In this document: positions 60,950 to 64,000 of the stretch, in pieces
How the letters are laid out: each line of letters opens with the position of its first letter
How positions within the stretch are numbered: position 1 is the stretch's first letter
DNA from: Halochromatium salexigens
GTDB taxonomy: Bacteria; Pseudomonadota; Gammaproteobacteria; Chromatiales; Chromatiaceae
Length of the DNA stretch: 64,000 nucleotides
Reading direction: 5' to 3'
NCBI RefSeq assembly: GCF_016653295.1
Contig: NZ_NHSF01000051.1
Coordinates: 48,797-112,796 of the forward strand
Made by a program: the position numbers and the translations under genes
The notes under the pieces: model-generated
Told to the model about the DNA's origin: nothing
What the model saw: the letters and a program-made list of their open reading frames with translations, nothing else
Database searches by the model: none

Positions 60950-61792
60950 TTAGTCGCTCACGCCGATGATCACGCTGGCCGGCTCGAACAGCGCGCAGGC
61001 CGATGTGTGTTCACCGATGCCGAGTGGCTCCAGACGCTCGACATCGATCAAGCCACGCACGGTGATACCGGCTTCAAGCGCGATCACTACCTCGGCCGGG
61101 CCATCGCTGCGGGTGATGCGCTGCACCTGTCCACAGAGCCGATTGAGACCAGGCTCGGAGATGCCGCTCGGGGGGGCGGGCTCGATGCGTACCGCCACGG
61201 CCTTGATCAGCGCCCAGACATGGCGCCCAGGCTTCAGCCCAAGACACTCGACACTCTCATTGGTCACGCCAGCGCGGAGCCGCGCGCCACCCTGGATCGC
61301 GATCTCGACCTCGGCATCGACCGGGCGGGCGGTGACTGAGGCGATCTGGCCGATGAACTGATTGCGGGCGCTGGTGCGCAGTGCCAACCGTTGCAGCATC
61401 GCCACCCCGGCCTCGCGATCGCCCAATGTCGCATTCACGCTGTCCAGAAAGCGCCGGTACTCGGCTGAGAGGGTGCGATAGGCCGCGATCAGGCGATGAC
61501 CTTCGTCGGTGAGTCGTGCCCCACCCCCACCCCGCCCGCCCGTCGCGGTCGCGACCACCGGCATTGGCGCCAGATTATTCATCGCGTCGACCGCATCCCA
61601 GGCGGCCTTGTAGCTGATGCCCGCCGCCTTGGCGGCTTGGGTGATCGAGCCGCGCTCGCCGATCTGCTCGAGCAGCCCAATCCGCGCCTCGCCCAGGAAG
61701 GCGACCTCGCCGACGCTGAGCCAGAGTTCACCGCCCACGTTGACCGCTGTCGCCTGCGATCGCTCTTGGTCGGATGTCGATGACTTATCCAT
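60950..61792 (-). CDS. modE: Molybdate-responsive transcriptional regulator ModE
   Basis: ModE binds molybdate and then represses modABC and activates molybdoenzyme genes. The 280-aa product has an N-terminal winged helix ([25 protein letters not shown]), the GGRGGGGARLTDEG wing, and two C-terminal Mop/TOBE domains (RTSARNQFIGQIASV and a second at about residue 210-275). It is divergent from dabB. An inverted repeat lies at its 5' end. Its likely target is the modA/Mop gene divergent region. Confidence 0.94.
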   Translation of the reverse strand: MDKSSTSDQERSQATAVNVGGELWLSVGEVAFLGEARIGLLEQIGERGSITQAAKAAGISYKAAWDAVDAMNNLAPMPVVATATGGRGGGGARLTDEGHRLIAAYRTLSAEYRRFLDSVNATLGDREAGVAMLQRLALRTSARNQFIGQIASVTARPVDAEVEIAIQGGARLRAGVTNESVECLGLKPGRHVWALIKAVAVRIEPAPPSGISEPGLNRLCGQVQRITRSDGPAEVVIALEAGITVRGLIDVERLEPLGIGEHTSACALFEPASVIIGVSD

Positions 61793-61817
61793 CGATAATC
61801 GTGATGTATTTTATCGA
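61792..61817. promoter_or_regulatory. Inverted repeat at the modE/dabB divergent region
   Basis: TCGATAA and TTATCGA are perfect inverted arms 12 bases apart, starting at the modE start codon. The spacing and dyad are consistent with a regulator site, for ModE autoregulation or for a LysR-type regulator of the dab genes. No regulator can be assigned. Confidence 0.4.
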
Positions 61818-61900
61818 AACCATAGATTTTTTATTTCCCGATCTCACCGCTAGGTTAAGCCTGCACCGACAACCAAAGGGCCCCGGCCCAGGAGGAGCAG

Positions 61901-63514
61901 ATGTCATCAACACTCGTCACCACCGCCGCCGTCGCGGCACCGCTCGGGCTCTGGCTCACGGCCATGGTGCCGAGCGCAGTGGCCAATCGACACGGCGCGC
62001 CGATAGCCCGGGCGGCCAACGGCGCGGCCTGGCTGGCCTTTGCGTTCGCCGTCCTTAGCCTGATCGGCCATGGCTTCGGCCCCCCGGAAACGGTCACCTT
62101 CTTATCCATTGGCCTGCCCTTTGGCATGGGCGATTTTGCCATTGGCGTGTTGGTCAATGGTGTCACGGTCATCATGCTCACGCTGGTCGCACTGGTCGGC
62201 GCCATCGTCTCGACCTACTCGCGCAACTATATGGCAGGCGAGGCACGCGAGGGGCACTTCCATAAGTGGATGCTGATGACGCTGGCCTCGATCCTAACGC
62301 TGATCGTCTCCAGCAACCTGCTGATGTTCGCGTTGGCCTGGATGGCGACTAGCCTCTGCCTGCACCGGTTGCTGGTGTTCTATCCGGAACGCCCGGCCGC
62401 ACTGATGGCGGCGCACAAGAAGTTCGTGTTCAGTCGCATCGGCGATGCCAGCCTGCTCATCGCCGTATTGCTGATCGGCTCGACCCTGCACACGCTCGAC
62501 TTCCAGAGCGTCTATGCCGCGATGGACGCCCTCGAGGAGCCGTTGCCGACAGCGCTACACTGGGCCGCTTGGCTGGTGGTGATCAGTGCGGCGCTCAAGT
62601 GCGCCCAATTCCCGTTCCATGGCTGGATTCTGCAGGTGATGGAGGCACCGACGCCGGTCTCGGCACTGCTGCACGCGGGTATCGTCAATGCGGGCGCCTT
62701 CCTGGTGATCCGCATGAGCCCGATCATGTCAGCCTCGGGCTCGGCACTGGATGGGCTGGCCATCATCGGCCTGACCACCCTGGCGATCGCCTCGCTGGTG
62801 ATGTTGACCCAGACCAGCATCAAGGTCTCGCTGGCCTGGTCGACCTCGGCGCAGATGGGCTTCATGCTGCTCGAGGCGGGTCTTGGACTCTATAGCCTGG
62901 CCCTGCTGCATCTGGTCGCCCACTCGCTCTATAAGGCGCATGCGTTCCTGGCCTCTGGCAGCAGCGTCGACGGCTTTCGAGCCCCAGCGTTGCGGTTCAA
63001 CGCCGGCGCGCCACAGGTCTGGCACTGGCTGGTCGCCTTCCAAGGCGCCCTGTTGATGGCGCTGGTTACCGGCTTCGCGTTCGGCATCGATCCGAGCCAT
63101 CAACCGGCGCTGATCGTCACTGGGGCGATCGTCGCCATCGCCGTCGCTCAGCTGCTGTTGCAGTCCTTGGTGCTGGAGGACAACGCCAAGCTGCTCCTGC
63201 GCGCGACCGCGATCGGCGCCTTCGTCTGCGTCGCCTACTTCGGACTGCATACCGCCTTCGAGCATGCGATCGCCCGCAGCATCACTCCGGTCGAGGCTGG
63301 CTTCAACGCCTTCGATCTCGGCCTCAGCCTCGCGGTAATCGCGGTCTTTGTTGGCCTGATTACGCTGCAGCACCTGTTCACTCGGCTACAGGGGCCAATG
63401 CGCCAGGCCATCCAGATGCATCTCTACAACGGCCTCTATGTCGACATCCTGGTGACCCGCTTGATCACCCGTCTCTGGCCCATCCGCCGTGAGCCGGCAT
63501 CTGTGCCGGCCTGA
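61901..63514 (+). CDS. dabB: DabB, membrane subunit of the DAB inorganic-carbon pump
   Basis: The 537-aa protein belongs to the proton-conducting NuoL/MrpA-like family, with about a dozen membrane helices and the motif GWILQVMEAPTPVSALLHAG in the middle. On its own it would be read as an NADH dehydrogenase subunit, but the next gene is a DabA (DUF2309) protein. In Halothiobacillus DabB uses the proton gradient to drive DabA's hydration of CO2 to bicarbonate for carbon fixation. GGAGGAG lies just upstream of the ATG. It is divergent from modE, which is not a usual neighbour. Confidence 0.93.
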   Translation: MSSTLVTTAAVAAPLGLWLTAMVPSAVANRHGAPIARAANGAAWLAFAFAVLSLIGHGFGPPETVTFLSIGLPFGMGDFAIGVLVNGVTVIMLTLVALVGAIVSTYSRNYMAGEAREGHFHKWMLMTLASILTLIVSSNLLMFALAWMATSLCLHRLLVFYPERPAALMAAHKKFVFSRIGDASLLIAVLLIGSTLHTLDFQSVYAAMDALEEPLPTALHWAAWLVVISAALKCAQFPFHGWILQVMEAPTPVSALLHAGIVNAGAFLVIRMSPIMSASGSALDGLAIIGLTTLAIASLVMLTQTSIKVSLAWSTSAQMGFMLLEAGLGLYSLALLHLVAHSLYKAHAFLASGSSVDGFRAPALRFNAGAPQVWHWLVAFQGALLMALVTGFAFGIDPSHQPALIVTGAIVAIAVAQLLLQSLVLEDNAKLLLRATAIGAFVCVAYFGLHTAFEHAIARSITPVEAGFNAFDLGLSLAVIAVFVGLITLQHLFTRLQGPMRQAIQMHLYNGLYVDILVTRLITRLWPIRREPASVPA

Positions 63515-63599
63515 CACCAACCGGCAAGTCCGCGCGCCGCTTCAGCCTCAGCGCGGACCTACCCAGACCTGCAAGTCCAAACCCCGAGGAGCACCACCG

Positions 63600-64000
63600 A
63601 TGAATATGCAAGATAGCCACATCGACGCCCCGACCCTCGAGCACCAGCCGGTGCAGGCTGAGTCTGATCGCGGCGCATCCATAGCGATAGCGCCCGCCAG
63701 CCCGCCCGAACCGGTGCCCGCACCGCTCCCCGAGCAGATCGATGCGGCCTGTAATCGCATCGCACCGGTCTGGCCGCTGGATCGGTTCGTGGCCGTCAAC
63801 CCGTTCCACGGGCTGCGCGATCAGCGCTTCGAGCAGGCCGCAGAGACCCTGCGGCGCATCGCCGGCGCGCGGATGTACATGCCACGCAGCTACTACCGAG
63901 CGCAGATCGAGACCGGGCGCATCACCGATGCCGACCTCAGCCAGGCCGCAGCACGCTGCGGGAGCAATCGCAGTGCCAGCGACCTGCGTCAAGCGGCAGC
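63600..64000 (+). CDS. dabA: DabA (DUF2309) zinc protein, 5' part only
   Basis: DabA is the carbonic-anhydrase-like cytoplasmic partner of DabB. Only the first 133 residues are in the window. After a variable N-terminus (MNMQDSHIDAPTLEHQPVQA) comes the family signature IAPVWPLDRFVAVNPFHGLRDQRFE and RMYMPRSYYRAQIETGRI. The zinc-binding residues lie beyond the edge. GAGGAG is about 9 bases before ATG. It starts 85 bases after dabB, in the same operon. It supports an autotrophic, CO2-concentrating host. Confidence 0.93.
   Translation, partial: MNMQDSHIDAPTLEHQPVQAESDRGASIAIAPASPPEPVPAPLPEQIDAACNRIAPVWPLDRFVAVNPFHGLRDQRFEQAAETLRRIAGARMYMPRSYYRAQIETGRITDADLSQAAARCGSNRSASDLRQAA

Noticed and set aside
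61901-63514. Respiratory complex I subunit NuoL
   Set aside because: No other nuo genes are nearby and the next gene is a DabA (DUF2309) protein, which defines the pair as a DAB CO2 pump.

Overview
The window is from a GC-rich gammaproteobacterium, most likely a purple sulfur bacterium (Chromatiaceae) or a close autotrophic relative. This is inferred from protein style and from a DabA/DabB inorganic-carbon uptake operon at the right edge, not from a marker gene for photosynthesis or sulfur oxidation, none of which is present. Almost all of it is densely packed chromosomal housekeeping DNA. The main accessory block is a defence-like operon of about 12.8 kb.

1-18.9 kb (minus strand): the classic translation/transcription superoperon. 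Reading in the transcription direction it runs tRNA-Tyr, tRNA-Gly, tRNA-Thr, tufB, tRNA-Trp, secE, nusG, rplK, rplA, rplJ, rplL, rpoB, rpoC, rpsL, rpsG, fusA, tufA. A strong sigma70 promoter (TTGACG-N17-TATTCT) precedes tRNA-Tyr. An L10-leader-like segment precedes rplJ, and an attenuator-like hairpin separates rplL from rpoB. The two tuf genes are almost identical at DNA level.

19-32.9 kb: ugd, a FadL-type outer-membrane protein, then pth/rplY/prs/tRNA-Gln/ispE/TPR lipoprotein-biogenesis-type neighbourhood on the minus strand. Divergent from it is hemA-prfA-prmC on the plus strand, followed by two unrecognised genes (a 136-aa soluble protein and a four-helix membrane protein), and convergent ubiA.

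33.1-45.8 kb (plus strand): a tight operon that looks like a phage-defence or DNA-modification system. It encodes a DUF499-type AAA ATPase, a 209-aa partner protein, a HicA/HicB pair whose hicA carries an in-frame amber codon, an MntA/HepT (nucleotidyltransferase/HEPN) toxin-antitoxin pair, a 1064-aa DUF1156/COG1743 adenine methylase, a Uma2-type PD-(D/E)xK nuclease and a 1281-aa protein that joins a PLD nuclease domain to an SNF2-type helicase. The ATPase, methylase and helicase match the helicase-methylase-ATPase triad that I recall being called Hma. The toxin-antitoxin pairs and Uma2 look like passengers embedded in it. It sits between ubiA and recG with no integrase or tRNA nearby.

45.9-55.8 kb: recG, an MltB-type lipoprotein transglycosylase and ridA on the minus strand; then purC, a YgiQ-type radical SAM protein, a LysE-type exporter and katG on the plus strand.

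55.9-61.8 kb: a molybdate locus. modA, modB and modC are on the minus strand and opposite them are a di-Mop protein (modG-like) and modD; a small methyltransferase and modE follow. A 39-codon reading frame between modA and modB resembles the first helix of a TauE/SafE transporter and is probably the stump of a deleted gene. 61.9 kb to the end: dabB and the first third-of-a-kilobase of dabA, divergent from modE.
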